A stretch of 36,060 nucleotides of DNA from an uncultured Bacteroidales bacterium (GCA_937884485.1 CALGCG010000135.1:1-36060), one strand, 5' to 3'. Shown: positions 14,734 to 24,081, counted from the stretch's first letter. Notes: generated from the letters alone by a model not told the origin. Numbers and translations: made by a program.

Positions 14734-16464
14734 ATGAAAAGGCTTGTAAAATACAGATTCATAGTATATATACTTTTTGGGATATCCGGGGTGGCAACCT
14801 TGGCAGGATGTCAACAATCGGCCTCCGATTTCGAAGTCTACGACAGTATGTTTGCCGCCAACAGGCAGCGTGTCATGTATTCCGGCAACGAAATTGCCGA
14901 GTCCGACGCACGCGAGATGCTGTCTTATGCGCAGTCACACAGCAGCCGCTACGGCAAGGTTTTGGCCTATCTGAGCATGGCAAGTCTTGCCGCTCAAAGT
15001 GGTAGCTATGATGACATGTACCATTACATGGAGGTGGCGCGGGCATCGCTCGATGTCGCAGATCCTCCTTTCCTTCAGGCCTATGTCTACTTTGTGGAAG
15101 GCACGGTGGATTACAGCACGGTGCTGAGTATTAACTCTTTGCTATGCTATACAAAAGCCCTGCAGATTTACCGGCAGCTGGGAGACTCCACTATGGTGGC
15201 CAGTTGCTACATAAACAGGTTGAATTATTTCCTGACGGCTTCCAATATCGAGGCTGCAGCTGTCAACCTTGACAGTGCCCGTAGTTGGTGTCCGGAAAAC
15301 TATCGTTTTACGATCCGCCTCTACGAGGGTATTATGCAAAACTACCTTGGCCATCCTCGGCAGGCTGTAAGCATCTTTTCCCCTTTGGAATACGATTTGG
15401 GCTCCGACAGTCTCTCACCCACCTCGCCGTCCGAAGCCACCGCACGGTTCTGGACTCTTTTCCGTGTCAATACATCCATGGCCTATCTGTCTGTAGGACA
15501 GATGGATTCTGCTGATGTGCAGTATCGGCGCATGTGCGACATCGCCGAGCGGTATGGCACTGAGTTCGACCGCCAGTGTTGTCGCCTGACCGAGGCCTGG
15601 ATCGACGCCAGTGCAGGCAATATCGACAGCGCCATTGCCATTTGCACAGACCTCTATGAGAATTATCAGGGCTACCACAAGCAGACCATCAAGCGTCAGG
15701 CTTTGTCGCTGCTCGCGTCGTGCTATCAGAGTCGTAACGACTACCAAAAAATGCTTGAGGTGAGTGCCGGGCGCCAGATGCTGGAATCCAACCGCACCTC
15801 CGACTCGCGTTATCTGGAGGAGGTGTTCGAGCGCCAGCAGGCTTACGAGAAGAGCATTAGCGACCTTGAGCTGCGCACCGCGCGCCGTGGTATGGTGGCG
15901 CTGTTGCTGGCATTGCTGCTGGTAATCATTGTAGTGGCATTCCTTCTCTATCGGCAGAGCCGTCGGTTGGCCGACCGTCAGGCCCGTATCCGTGAGTTGG
16001 AAAATGAACGTCTGCTCTCCCGCCAGCAAGCCGAGATCGACGCCACGCGCATGGAGCAGGCTGCCACGAAGGAGCAGATGGTTAGCTTCGCCGGAGAGGT
16101 GCGCCGTGTGGCTACGGGAATGCCCAAGAATCTGCGACTCCAGTTGCTGCAGGGTATCAGCCGCATGGAGGAGTTCAGCGAGCAGAACGATTGGGCGGAG
16201 TTTGAGCAGGGGTTCTCCCGTCAGCACGAGGGTTTCTGCGATGAGCTCAAGCGTCGCGCACCAGGATTGACGGATATCGAGATGAAAATCTGTATGCTGG
16301 TACGGGTTGGTTTGTCGAATCGTGAGATTTCGGACACACTCCATCTGGCAGATAACACGGTTCGCACTTACAGGACTCGCATCAGAAAGAAACTTTCACT
16401 GGGCGAGAACGATGATCTGAATGCATTCATCAGCGCTCTTGGTGGACCAGAAAGTGTAAAATGA
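14734..16464 (+). CDS. Membrane-anchored TPR protein with C-terminal LuxR-type DNA-binding domain
   Basis: The protein has 576 residues. The N-terminus is a signal sequence with lipobox LAGC (Cys 26). Residues ~40-370 are helical TPR-like repeats (for example MLSYAQSHSSRYGKVLAYLSMAS, CYTKALQIYRQLGDSTMVASCY). One membrane segment lies at about 388-406 (MVALLLALLLVIIVVAFLL). A charged coiled coil follows (about 415-460), then a GerE/LuxR-like helix-turn-helix in the last ~65 residues (LTDIEMKICMLVRVGLSNREI, NTVRTYRTRIRKKL). The layout is that of one-piece Bacteroidetes transmembrane regulators that sense in the periplasm and bind DNA in the cytoplasm. It is divergent from the glycan operon and precedes two T9SS cargo genes, so either could be its target; this is inference. 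Confidence 0.85.
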   Translation: MKRLVKYRFIVYILFGISGVATLAGCQQSASDFEVYDSMFAANRQRVMYSGNEIAESDAREMLSYAQSHSSRYGKVLAYLSMASLAAQSGSYDDMYHYMEVARASLDVADPPFLQAYVYFVEGTVDYSTVLSINSLLCYTKALQIYRQLGDSTMVASCYINRLNYFLTASNIEAAAVNLDSARSWCPENYRFTIRLYEGIMQNYLGHPRQAVSIFSPLEYDLGSDSLSPTSPSEATARFWTLFRVNTSMAYLSVGQMDSADVQYRRMCDIAERYGTEFDRQCCRLTEAWIDASAGNIDSAIAICTDLYENYQGYHKQTIKRQALSLLASCYQSRNDYQKMLEVSAGRQMLESNRTSDSRYLEEVFERQQAYEKSISDLELRTARRGMVALLLALLLVIIVVAFLLYRQSRRLADRQARIRELENERLLSRQQAEIDATRMEQAATKEQMVSFAGEVRRVATGMPKNLRLQLLQGISRMEEFSEQNDWAEFEQGFSRQHEGFCDELKRRAPGLTDIEMKICMLVRVGLSNREISDTLHLADNTVRTYRTRIRKKLSLGENDDLNAFISALGGPESVK

Positions 16465-16579
16465 TTCCATGCTGATTTATAATATTTAGCAGAGAAAATA
16501 TCTGTAAAATATCTTTGAAGTCAGCAGGTGTATCTATCATATATCTACGCGCATTTACACACCCTTGGCGGAATGTTTG

Positions 16580-16587
16580 TATCTTTG
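16580..16587 (+). promoter_or_regulatory. Promoter -7 element of the anchor-L gene
   Basis: TATCTTTG is a canonical Bacteroidetes -7 element. The transcription start should fall near 16594, which leaves only about 6 bases before an ATG at 16600 but about 30 before the ATG at 16624. This favours the second start codon. Confidence 0.65.
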
Positions 16588-16623
16588 CATCAAAAATAAA
16601 TGCAAAACAAACACTACGCCATT

Positions 16624-18105
16624 ATGAAATACCGTTTTCTGTTCCTGACCATGATGATGGCTGTTGCCACCCTGGCACACGCCCAGAACATCTCTGTTAC
16701 TTCGGCCGAAGGTACCAATGTTGAGTTGTTTTTGCGAAATTATTTCCTGGGCGAGGGAGTGGAAATCTACAATGTCAAGTTCAACAATGCGGCTGGAAAT
16801 ATCGTCAAGCCACAGATTGGTTCTTTCCAAAGCAATGGGTTCGGCGGTGTACAGATGCAGGAGGGTATTGTGCTGACCACCGGGCATGTATCGGTGGCCG
16901 AAGGTCCAAACGATAATGGGCATGCCAATCAGCCGATAGGCAACTATTATTCAGACCCTCTCGTTGCCCTCGTCAGCACTGGAGACATTCGGTCGTGTGC
17001 CACGCTGGATTTTGACCTTGTGTGTCTGGCCGACCACCTGTCGTTCACCTATAGTTTTGGTTCGGAGGAATATCCTGAGTATGTGGGTAGCAGGTACAAC
17101 GATGTTTTCGCCTTCTTCCTTACGGGCATCGACCCCGCCACGGGCCTTGTTGCCACCCGAAACATAGCCCTTGTGCCTGGTTCGGTATCGGATGAGAATC
17201 CCGATGGCATTGCTGTTGCTATCAATTCGGTGAATCCCGGTGTGCCGGGCACGTCGGGTTCGTCTGCTGTGGACATACATCCGGAATACAGCTCCTACTA
17301 TAGGGAGAATCCTTCGGGAACCGATGGGATCCAGTATAATGGGTATACTGCCAAATTGGTTGCCGAGGCCACATTGGTGCCCTGCGAAGTCTATCACATG
17401 CACATCACTATTTGCAACATCGGCGATTTGAATCGCGACTCGGGAGTCATGATCGAGGGCCATAGCCTGACCAGCCCTTCGACGGTTGGCCGCATTGTCC
17501 ATGTCGGACAGACAACATTTGAACGTATGGTTGGGAGCGAGGTTGTTATGAACCTGGCCAATACCCCTTACAGCGAAGGGCGTGTGCATATTTCTTTTGG
17601 TGGCGACCTCGCGTGTGGTGACGATTTTGTCTGCGTTACCGACAGCGGTGACATCATTGATGCTTCGCGCGACTACATGTATATCAATGACGAGCCGCAC
17701 TCGTTCCTTCTCCGTGGTACCGATTCTGCCGACCTCTCTACTCCGCGCAGCATAGAAGTATACCTTGCCATCGAGCTCTGTCCGCAGCATCCGGAGCTGT
17801 TGGTGTTCGACACGCTACATCTCACCATGGTTGAAGATTCTGAGCCCCCATCGCCCAGCGCTGTCCGCGAGGTGACGGCAGGCCGTTGCTCGATTTACCC
17901 CAATCCTGCCAAGGACAATATTACCGTCGAAATCGAGGGCTTGCATAAAATTGATTTGCTCTCTACGGATGGCCGTATTGTCCTCAGCAAAGCGGCAGAT
18001 GCACCGCAGGTCAGCGTCGACGTCAGTGGTGTGGCCCCCGGTGTCTATACGCTTCGGGCCGCGACCAGTGATGGGGTATATACGTCCGTTGTCATAGTTG
18101 AGTAA
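16624..18105 (+). CDS. Choice-of-anchor-L domain protein, T9SS type A cargo
   Basis: From the ATG at 16624 the protein has 493 residues with a clear signal peptide (MKYRFLFLTMMMAVATLAHA). The choice-of-anchor-L domain covers about residues 25-235, with the opening VTSAEGTNVELFLRNYFLG, the block FGGVQMQEGIVLTTG, and the FTYSFGSEEYPEYV segment typical of the family. A less conserved beta-rich region follows, then a T9SS sorting domain from CSIYPNPAKDNITVEI to the end (GVYTLRAATSDGVYTSVVIVE), about 75 residues. Such proteins cross the outer membrane through the Por system and are usually attached to the cell surface. The adhesin gene follows after 40 bases with no promoter visible, so the two are probably one transcript. 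Confidence 0.92.
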   Translation: MKYRFLFLTMMMAVATLAHAQNISVTSAEGTNVELFLRNYFLGEGVEIYNVKFNNAAGNIVKPQIGSFQSNGFGGVQMQEGIVLTTGHVSVAEGPNDNGHANQPIGNYYSDPLVALVSTGDIRSCATLDFDLVCLADHLSFTYSFGSEEYPEYVGSRYNDVFAFFLTGIDPATGLVATRNIALVPGSVSDENPDGIAVAINSVNPGVPGTSGSSAVDIHPEYSSYYRENPSGTDGIQYNGYTAKLVAEATLVPCEVYHMHITICNIGDLNRDSGVMIEGHSLTSPSTVGRIVHVGQTTFERMVGSEVVMNLANTPYSEGRVHISFGGDLACGDDFVCVTDSGDIIDASRDYMYINDEPHSFLLRGTDSADLSTPRSIEVYLAIELCPQHPELLVFDTLHLTMVEDSEPPSPSAVREVTAGRCSIYPNPAKDNITVEIEGLHKIDLLSTDGRIVLSKAADAPQVSVDVSGVAPGVYTLRAATSDGVYTSVVIVE

Positions 18106-18145
18106 ATGTAACGAAAACAAGTATTAATCCTAAAATATTAATCCA

Positions 18146-21100
18146 ATGAAAAAAACGCTATTATTTATCTTTTCGCTCCTGTCGGCCTTTGTGCTCGAAG
18201 CGCAGGAGGCACCCGTGGTAGCATCTTTCCCCTGGGAGGAAGGGTTTGAGGATGTTTCGAGCCTTTCCAGCTGGACCATCATTGACAACAATGGGTCCAC
18301 CTCTGACAACTGGAGCCGGGTGTCTTCCTATAGCTACAGGCATGGTGGCAACTACGGTATACAAAGCAGTTATAATTCCTCCGCCTCGTGCAACGAATGG
18401 CTCGTCTCGCCGTCGATGCAGTTGCCCGCAGATGCCGAAGGGTTTACGCTCAAATGGTGGGTGAAGGGTAGCAGTTACGACGGCAACATGGCCCATTATG
18501 TGGTTCTTGTTTTCCCGGCCTCAAACGCAGCGGCTCTGCAACCTTTCGATTCTGTCTCCCTGCAGGCCGATACCCTTTGGGCTGAGTCTTATGGTGTGGC
18601 TGCCTTTGCCGAGCGTAGTGTCTCTATCGAGAGTTATGCCGGGCAGACTATCTGCATCGCATTTGTCCACGACGGTTTCGACGATGACGGCCTTTGTATT
18701 GACGATATCTCAGTCAGTAGCGTCTTGGTACCAGTTGTGTCGATTGTCGGCCCTGCTCAAGCCAGCGAAGGAGAGGTCGTCCGTTTTCTTCCCGGTCTTA
18801 TTGAAGGGTCCTCCTCCAATCTTGGCTACAGCTGGAGCTCCACGATGGAAGCCAATGGTTTGGCGTCGTTTTCCTACAATGGCGACACTCTGGAGATAGT
18901 CTACTCTGCCGGTGGCACCGACACCATCACGCTCATAGCCAGCAACAGCTATGGCGAGGATACTGCCACGACAACCATTTTCGTTTGTGGTGCCGTGACG
19001 GTGTTCCCGTGGAGCGAAGGTTTCGAGGATGCCGCGACATTGTCCTGCTGGACTATCCTCGACTTTAACGGCTACAGCGGCGACAACTGGAACCGCTATT
19101 CCAGCTCTGTCAGCCATTCGGGCAGCTATAGCGTCCGCAGCAGTTACAGCTCGTCGGTGGCCAACAACGAGTGGCTGGTCACACCATCCCTGCTCATCCC
19201 CGACGATGCCAGTGGCTTTGTGCTGAAGTGGTGTGCCCGTGGCAGCTCTTATAGCGGCAACGTGGCTCACTACACAGTCCTCGTCTCCACCTCTGGCACC
19301 GATACCAATGCTTTCACCGACACCCTCTTTGCCGAGAGCCATGGCACTACCACCTACCTGGAGCGTTCCGTCTCTTTGGCTGCCTATGCGGGTCAGGCCA
19401 TCCGTGTGGCATTCATCCACGACAGCTTCAACGACAATGGCCTTCTGCTCGACGATATCGCAGTCTATAGCGCCCTGCTTCCTTCCGCCACCATTGCGGG
19501 TCCTTCGTTGGCATTTGAGGGCGATACCGCATGGTATGTGGCCACTTTGCTCGAAGGCGACGACAATGGACTGTTGTATACATGGTCTTCCTCCATGGAG
19601 AACCAGGGCCTTGCCACAACAGTCATGTATAACGATACCCTCGGGGTGATTTACTATACCGGCGGCATCGACACCGTCACCTGCATCGTGAGCAATAGTT
19701 ACGGCGCCGATACCCTGACAGCCACAACCCGCGTATGCGGCAGCATCGCCACTTTCCCTTGGGGCGAGGACTTTGAAGATACCCAGAACCTCACATGCTG
19801 GAGCCTGCTCGACCTCAACGTCTCCACTTCCGACAACTGGAGCCGTTACACCGGCAGCTCTTATGCCCATTCAGGTAGTGGAAGCGCCCGTAGCAACTAT
19901 AACTATTCTTCCAGCAGCAACGAGTGGCTTGTAACGCCTCCGATGCTGCTTCCTTTTGATGGCGAAGGATTCCTGCTGAAGTGGTGGGCTCGCGGCGGCA
20001 CCTTCAGTGGCAACCAGACCCACTACACCGTGCTCGTCTTCCCCGCTGCGAATATGTCGGCCCTGCAGCCCTACGATTCTGTCGCCCTGCAGGCCGATAC
20101 GCTCTTTGCCGAAAGCCAGGGCAGTTCGCAATACCTTGAGCGCAGTGCATCGCTTGACGCCTACCTGGGGCAGGCAGTCCGCATAGCTTTTGTCCACGAC
20201 AGTCAGAACGACAATGGTCTCTACATCGACGACCTCAGCATTTACAGCGCCATGCCTCCCTCTGTTCTCATTGTCGGCCCCGTCGCTGCCACAGTAGGGG
20301 AGATGTCGGTATACAAGGGCGTCATCACCGAAGGGTCTGCCGACGGAGCTGTCTATAGCTGGTCCTCCACCATGGAGGACAATGCCCTGGCCACCCTTAT
20401 TCCGGACGGCGACAGCGTGCAGGTCATCTATTCCACGGGAGGAATTGACACCCTGCAGCTTGTGGTGTCCAACAGCTATGGTTCCGACACGGCCATTTAT
20501 GTTGTCAACGTTTGCGGCACCCTGACGGAGCTCCCCTGGAGCGAGTCTTTCTCCGATGCCAACGCGCTGAGTTGCTGGACCCTCGTCGACCGTAACCATA
20601 TTTCCAGCGACAACTGGCGTCTTGCAACCTCTGGTGGCCTCCAGGGCGGAGGATGCGCCTATTCCAACTATGGCGCGTCGCCTTCGGCCGACGAGTGGCT
20701 CATTACGCCTGCCATCGAGATTCCCTCCGACGGGGGAAACTATATCCTCTCCTGGCAGGTCAAGGGCAGCAGTTATATGGGCAGCGTCGCCCACTACACC
20801 GTGCTGGCCATTCCTGTCGCCAACGCTTCGGTTCTGAACCTCGACCCCTTCGACGTTGCCGACCTTCAGGCCGACACCCTTTATGCCGAGTCGTATGACG
20901 GCGCCTATGCCCTTCGTGTGGCCAGCATCACCGGCCTTGCGGGTCAGACTGTCCGTTTTGCTTTCCTCCACGATAGCTACGACGACGACGGCCTTTCGTT
21001 CGACGACATTACCGTGCGTAGCGCCGAGGCTCCTGTGGTGGTCCTGTCCGCTCCCGTGCAGGTCTTCACGGGCGAGTCTGTCGTCTTTGCCGCCTCGCTT

Positions 21101-23596
21101 TCCGAGGGTTCCACCAATGGCCTCGGTTATTTGTGGTCCAACACCCTTGGCGGTTCCCTGTTGGCCAACGGCGATTCTCTCGTTGTGGTCTATTCTGTCG
21201 GTGGCACCGATACCGTCACCGTTATCGCCTCCAACAACGCCGGTGCCGATACCGCTATGGCTATCGTCACCGTGGTGGACTGCCCCCCTGTGGCCTCCCT
21301 GCCTTGGGAAGAAGGCTTCGAGGATGCCGCCGCACTCGATTGTTGGCAGACTCTCGACCTTGACGGCAACACCAACGACAACTGGACTCGTAACACCATG
21401 TCGAATAACGTCCACGGCGGTTCGGCCGCCATGCGGTCCTACTATAATATATCCGCCCCTGCCAACGACTGGCTTGTCACTCCCGCCATCGACATTCCTT
21501 CTCCCGCCGACGGGGTCTCGCTCTCTTGGTGGGTGAAAGGCAGTGCCTACTCGACCAATGTGTCGCACTACACGGTCCTCGTCTCCACCAGCGGCAGCGA
21601 CACTGCCTCGTTCACCGACACGCTTTTCGCCGAAGCCTACGGCGGTGCCTATGCCAAACGTTCGGCCTCGCTCGAGGACTATGCCGGCCAGACTGTCCGC
21701 ATCGCCTTTGTCCACGACAGTCAAAACGACAGCGGCCTGTGCCTCGACGACATCGCCGTCAGCGTAGTCCTGCTGCCTGTGGTGACAGTCAGCGGCCCCC
21801 AGTCGGCCTTTACTGGCGACGCCGTCGCCTTCGCGGCCACGCTGTCGGAAGGGTCCACGGCGGGCATCGCCTACTCATGGACCAACACCCTTGCCGGCAG
21901 TACCCTGACCCCCAATGGCGACAGCCTCTCCATAGTCTATTCCCAGGGTGGCACCGACACTATCATCGTCACCGCCACCAACGCCTTTGGCAGCGCCGCA
22001 GACACCATTGTTGTGCAGGTGGTCGATTGCGGTGCCATTGCCTCCTTCCCCTGGAGCGAGGGCTTCGAGAGCGGTGCCGGCAGCCTTCAGTGCTGGACCA
22101 TTGTCGACAACAACAACTTCGCTGCCGACAACTGGCTCCTGGTCAACGATGCCAGCATCGCCTACGAAGGTTCCTACTGCATCGGTTCGCCCTACCGAGA
22201 GTATGGCACCAACGACGAATACATCATCTCGCCGGCCGTAACCCTTCCGTCCGATGCCACAGGCCTCTATCTGTCCTACTATGTGTGGGGCGGCGAATAC
22301 GAGGGTAACCTGACGACCTACGAGGTGCTTATCTCCACCTCTGGCACCGATGTCTCCGACTTCGTGGCCGTCCTGTCCGAGAGCCACAGCGGCGATTACG
22401 AGCGCCACAGTGTCCCCCTGGATTCCTATGGCGGACAGACCATCCACTTCGCCTTCCGCCACATGTCCTACGATGCCGACAATCTGGTGATTGACAACAT
22501 CACCATCGACACTTTTGGCACCGTGACTCCTCCTGCCGGGTGCCCTGCTCCCGAGATTGCCAGTGTCACCGAATCCGAGACCTCTGTGACTATCAGCTGG
22601 ACTGGCACGGCGTTTGGCTATGAGGTGGCCATCTGCTCAGGCAACTGGGTGACTCCCGCCAGCGGCACTTCCGTCCTCACCACCACCTATACTTTCAATT
22701 CCCTCTCCGCTGCCACGGCCTACACGGTCGGCGTCCGCTCCCTCTGCCTCGACGGCACCTACAGCACCTGGACGACCTTCCCGATGGTCACCGCCAGCAG
22801 CTCCTGTCAAGTCCCCACCGACCTCGAGAGCGAGGGTCTGACCTTCGACGGCGTCACCCTTAGCTGGCTCCCTGTCGGCGACGAGAGTGACTGGGAGGTC
22901 AATGTCCATTGTGCCCAGAGCCATTTTGACACCCTCTTCAGCGCCTCGGCGCCCATTGTCACTGTCGACGGCCTGGAGCCGGGCAGGACCTATGCCTTCC
23001 GCGTGCGTGCCCTCTGCAGCGCCACCAGCCACAGCGACTGGAGTGCCACTGCCTCCTTCGCCACTCCCGCTTGCAACGCTCCCACGGGCCTTGCCGCCTC
23101 GGTGGTGACAGCCAGCGGCGCCACCCTCACCTGGAGCGCCAACGGTGCTTTGCGCTATGAGGTGAGCTACGGCATCGGCACCGCCCCAGCCCAGGGCACC
23201 CTCCTCACTGCCGAGACCAACAGCCTCTCCCTCGCCCAGCTCGAACCCTCCACCACCTACTCCGTCTATGTCCGCTCCTATTGCACCGACGGTCTCGTCT
23301 CAGGCTGGAGTCCCCGCCTCACCTTTACCACCTCAGCGACGCAGGAGGGCATCGACGACGCCCCCGGCGCCACGGTCTCGATGCGTCCCAACCCTGCTGC
23401 CGACCACGTCGCCATCGAGGGCGAAGGTCTGCTGCGGGTGATGCTCCTCGACCTCAGCGGCCGCCAGCTCGTCGCTTCGGATGCGGTCGACGGCGCCGTG
23501 CATCTCGACGTCGCCGCCCTCGGCTCCGGGGTCTACTTTGTGCGCCTCGTTGGCCGTGGCTATACGCAGGTACGCAAGCTGGTGGTGACCCATTAG
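18146..23596 (+). CDS. Giant T9SS adhesin: six anchor-J/Ig-like modules, three fibronectin III domains
   Basis: The protein has 1,816 residues, starting with the signal peptide MKKTLLFIFSLLSAFVLEAQ. Six modules of about 250-260 residues follow. Each starts with a choice-of-anchor-J (cleaved-adhesin-like) domain (FPWEEGFED..., NEWLVTP, HYTVLV, VRIAFVHDS, DDI), and the first five continue with a PKD/Ig-like domain ending in GGTDT..VSNSYG. Three fibronectin III domains follow from about residue 1465 (CPAPEIASV, CQVPTDLES, CNAPTGLAA). The last ~75 residues form a type A T9SS sorting domain (MRPNPAADHVAIEG to YTQVRKLVVTH). Related modules occur in the adhesin parts of Porphyromonas gingipains. Probable role: surface adhesion or matrix binding; the ligand is unknown. 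A strong terminator follows 27 bases after the stop. Confidence 0.93.
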   Translation: MKKTLLFIFSLLSAFVLEAQEAPVVASFPWEEGFEDVSSLSSWTIIDNNGSTSDNWSRVSSYSYRHGGNYGIQSSYNSSASCNEWLVSPSMQLPADAEGFTLKWWVKGSSYDGNMAHYVVLVFPASNAAALQPFDSVSLQADTLWAESYGVAAFAERSVSIESYAGQTICIAFVHDGFDDDGLCIDDISVSSVLVPVVSIVGPAQASEGEVVRFLPGLIEGSSSNLGYSWSSTMEANGLASFSYNGDTLEIVYSAGGTDTITLIASNSYGEDTATTTIFVCGAVTVFPWSEGFEDAATLSCWTILDFNGYSGDNWNRYSSSVSHSGSYSVRSSYSSSVANNEWLVTPSLLIPDDASGFVLKWCARGSSYSGNVAHYTVLVSTSGTDTNAFTDTLFAESHGTTTYLERSVSLAAYAGQAIRVAFIHDSFNDNGLLLDDIAVYSALLPSATIAGPSLAFEGDTAWYVATLLEGDDNGLLYTWSSSMENQGLATTVMYNDTLGVIYYTGGIDTVTCIVSNSYGADTLTATTRVCGSIATFPWGEDFEDTQNLTCWSLLDLNVSTSDNWSRYTGSSYAHSGSGSARSNYNYSSSSNEWLVTPPMLLPFDGEGFLLKWWARGGTFSGNQTHYTVLVFPAANMSALQPYDSVALQADTLFAESQGSSQYLERSASLDAYLGQAVRIAFVHDSQNDNGLYIDDLSIYSAMPPSVLIVGPVAATVGEMSVYKGVITEGSADGAVYSWSSTMEDNALATLIPDGDSVQVIYSTGGIDTLQLVVSNSYGSDTAIYVVNVCGTLTELPWSESFSDANALSCWTLVDRNHISSDNWRLATSGGLQGGGCAYSNYGASPSADEWLITPAIEIPSDGGNYILSWQVKGSSYMGSVAHYTVLAIPVANASVLNLDPFDVADLQADTLYAESYDGAYALRVASITGLAGQTVRFAFLHDSYDDDGLSFDDITVRSAEAPVVVLSAPVQVFTGESVVFAASLSEGSTNGLGYLWSNTLGGSLLANGDSLVVVYSVGGTDTVTVIASNNAGADTAMAIVTVVDCPPVASLPWEEGFEDAAALDCWQTLDLDGNTNDNWTRNTMSNNVHGGSAAMRSYYNISAPANDWLVTPAIDIPSPADGVSLSWWVKGSAYSTNVSHYTVLVSTSGSDTASFTDTLFAEAYGGAYAKRSASLEDYAGQTVRIAFVHDSQNDSGLCLDDIAVSVVLLPVVTVSGPQSAFTGDAVAFAATLSEGSTAGIAYSWTNTLAGSTLTPNGDSLSIVYSQGGTDTIIVTATNAFGSAADTIVVQVVDCGAIASFPWSEGFESGAGSLQCWTIVDNNNFAADNWLLVNDASIAYEGSYCIGSPYREYGTNDEYIISPAVTLPSDATGLYLSYYVWGGEYEGNLTTYEVLISTSGTDVSDFVAVLSESHSGDYERHSVPLDSYGGQTIHFAFRHMSYDADNLVIDNITIDTFGTVTPPAGCPAPEIASVTESETSVTISWTGTAFGYEVAICSGNWVTPASGTSVLTTTYTFNSLSAATAYTVGVRSLCLDGTYSTWTTFPMVTASSSCQVPTDLESEGLTFDGVTLSWLPVGDESDWEVNVHCAQSHFDTLFSASAPIVTVDGLEPGRTYAFRVRALCSATSHSDWSATASFATPACNAPTGLAASVVTASGATLTWSANGALRYEVSYGIGTAPAQGTLLTAETNSLSLAQLEPSTTYSVYVRSYCTDGLVSGWSPRLTFTTSATQEGIDDAPGATVSMRPNPAADHVAIEGEGLLRVMLLDLSGRQLVASDAVDGAVHLDVAALGSGVYFVRLVGRGYTQVRKLVVTH
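18225..22520 (+). repeat. Six in-frame modules of about 750-780 bases inside the adhesin gene
   Basis: Module starts, marked by the codons for F/L-PW-x-E/S-x-F, lie near 18225, 19003, 19753, 20531, 21297 and 22046. The spacing is 749-778 bases. Protein similarity between modules is clear but the DNA copies have diverged, so the duplication is not very recent. The sixth unit lacks the Ig-like second half and leads into the fibronectin domains. Confidence 0.85.
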
Positions 23597-23622
23597 GAGG
23601 ATGGTTTTAGTCAGCACATCCC

Positions 23623-23659
23623 GGCCACGGAAACAGCTCCTGTTTCCGTGGCCTTTTTT
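23623..23659 (+). terminator. Rho-independent terminator of the adhesin transcript
   Basis: Perfect 14-bp arms (23623-23636 and 23640-23653, GGCCACGGAAACAG and its complement) enclose a 3-base loop and are followed by six T residues. It lies 27 bases after the adhesin stop codon. Confidence 0.92.
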
Positions 23660-23670
23660 GACATTTTGTC
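23657..23670. other. 14-base motif TTTGACATTTTGTC, copy 2
   Basis: Identical to 14574-14587 and followed by a similar tract (GCTTTTTGGG here). It overlaps the T tract of the adhesin terminator and lies about 130 bases before an 11-bp array. Confidence 0.5.
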
Positions 23671-23799
23671 GCTTTTTGGGTCGCCCGGACACCCTCTTTT
23701 TGCTCCCGGAAATGCCCCGAAACGCTGTCTTCCTGAAAAAACACCTGGTTTTAGTGTCTAATATTTTGTGTGCCAACTGGTTCTGCGACATACAATCGC

Positions 23800-23877
23800 C
23801 CTATCAAGTACCTATCAACACCCTACCAACTCCCACCGTGGTGGGAGTTGGTAGGGTGTTGATAGGGGGGTGGAGGG
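23800..23877. repeat. 11-bp phased array with perfect 27-bp inverted arms
   Basis: Three inverted units (23800-23810, 23811-23821, 23822-23832; CCTATCAAGTA, CCTATCAACAC, CCTACCAACTC) face three direct units (23845-23855, 23856-23866, 23867-23877; GAGTTGGTAGG, GTGTTGATAGG, GGGGTGGAGGG) around the centre CCACCGTGGTGG. Bases 23811-23837 and 23840-23866 are perfectly complementary. No T tract follows, and both flanking genes have their own terminators. Confidence 0.92.
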
Positions 23878-24047
23878 GAGAAGAAAAGGTTTGGCAATAT
23901 TCCTGTTTCGACCAGGTGATGGGAGAGGGGTCCGTTTGGCGCTCGAAGAATCGGATGAGGGTCGATCGCATGGGGATGCCCAATCGGTGGGTGGTCTGTT
24001 GCGGTGAGATGTTGAACGGCTTGACTATGAGCGTTTTGGTATATACG

Positions 24048-24081
24048 AAAACATGCCGGCGACTGTTTTGTCACCGGCATG
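24048..24081 (-). terminator. Terminator of the kinase/deaminase gene
   Basis: On the minus strand CATGCCGG (24081-24074) pairs with CCGGCATG (24059-24052), with one mismatch and a further GAC/GTC pair inside, followed by TTTT. It begins 44 bases after the stop codon. Confidence 0.75.

Noticed and set aside
19871..21724. 617-codon minus-strand frame opposite the adhesin
   Set aside because: It runs through the repeated modules and mirrors their periodicity; there is no promoter, signal sequence or domain. The sense strand has clear T9SS adhesin features.
23811..23866. Rho-independent terminator
   Set aside because: The stem is perfect but has no T tract on either strand, and both neighbouring genes have better terminators nearer their stops.
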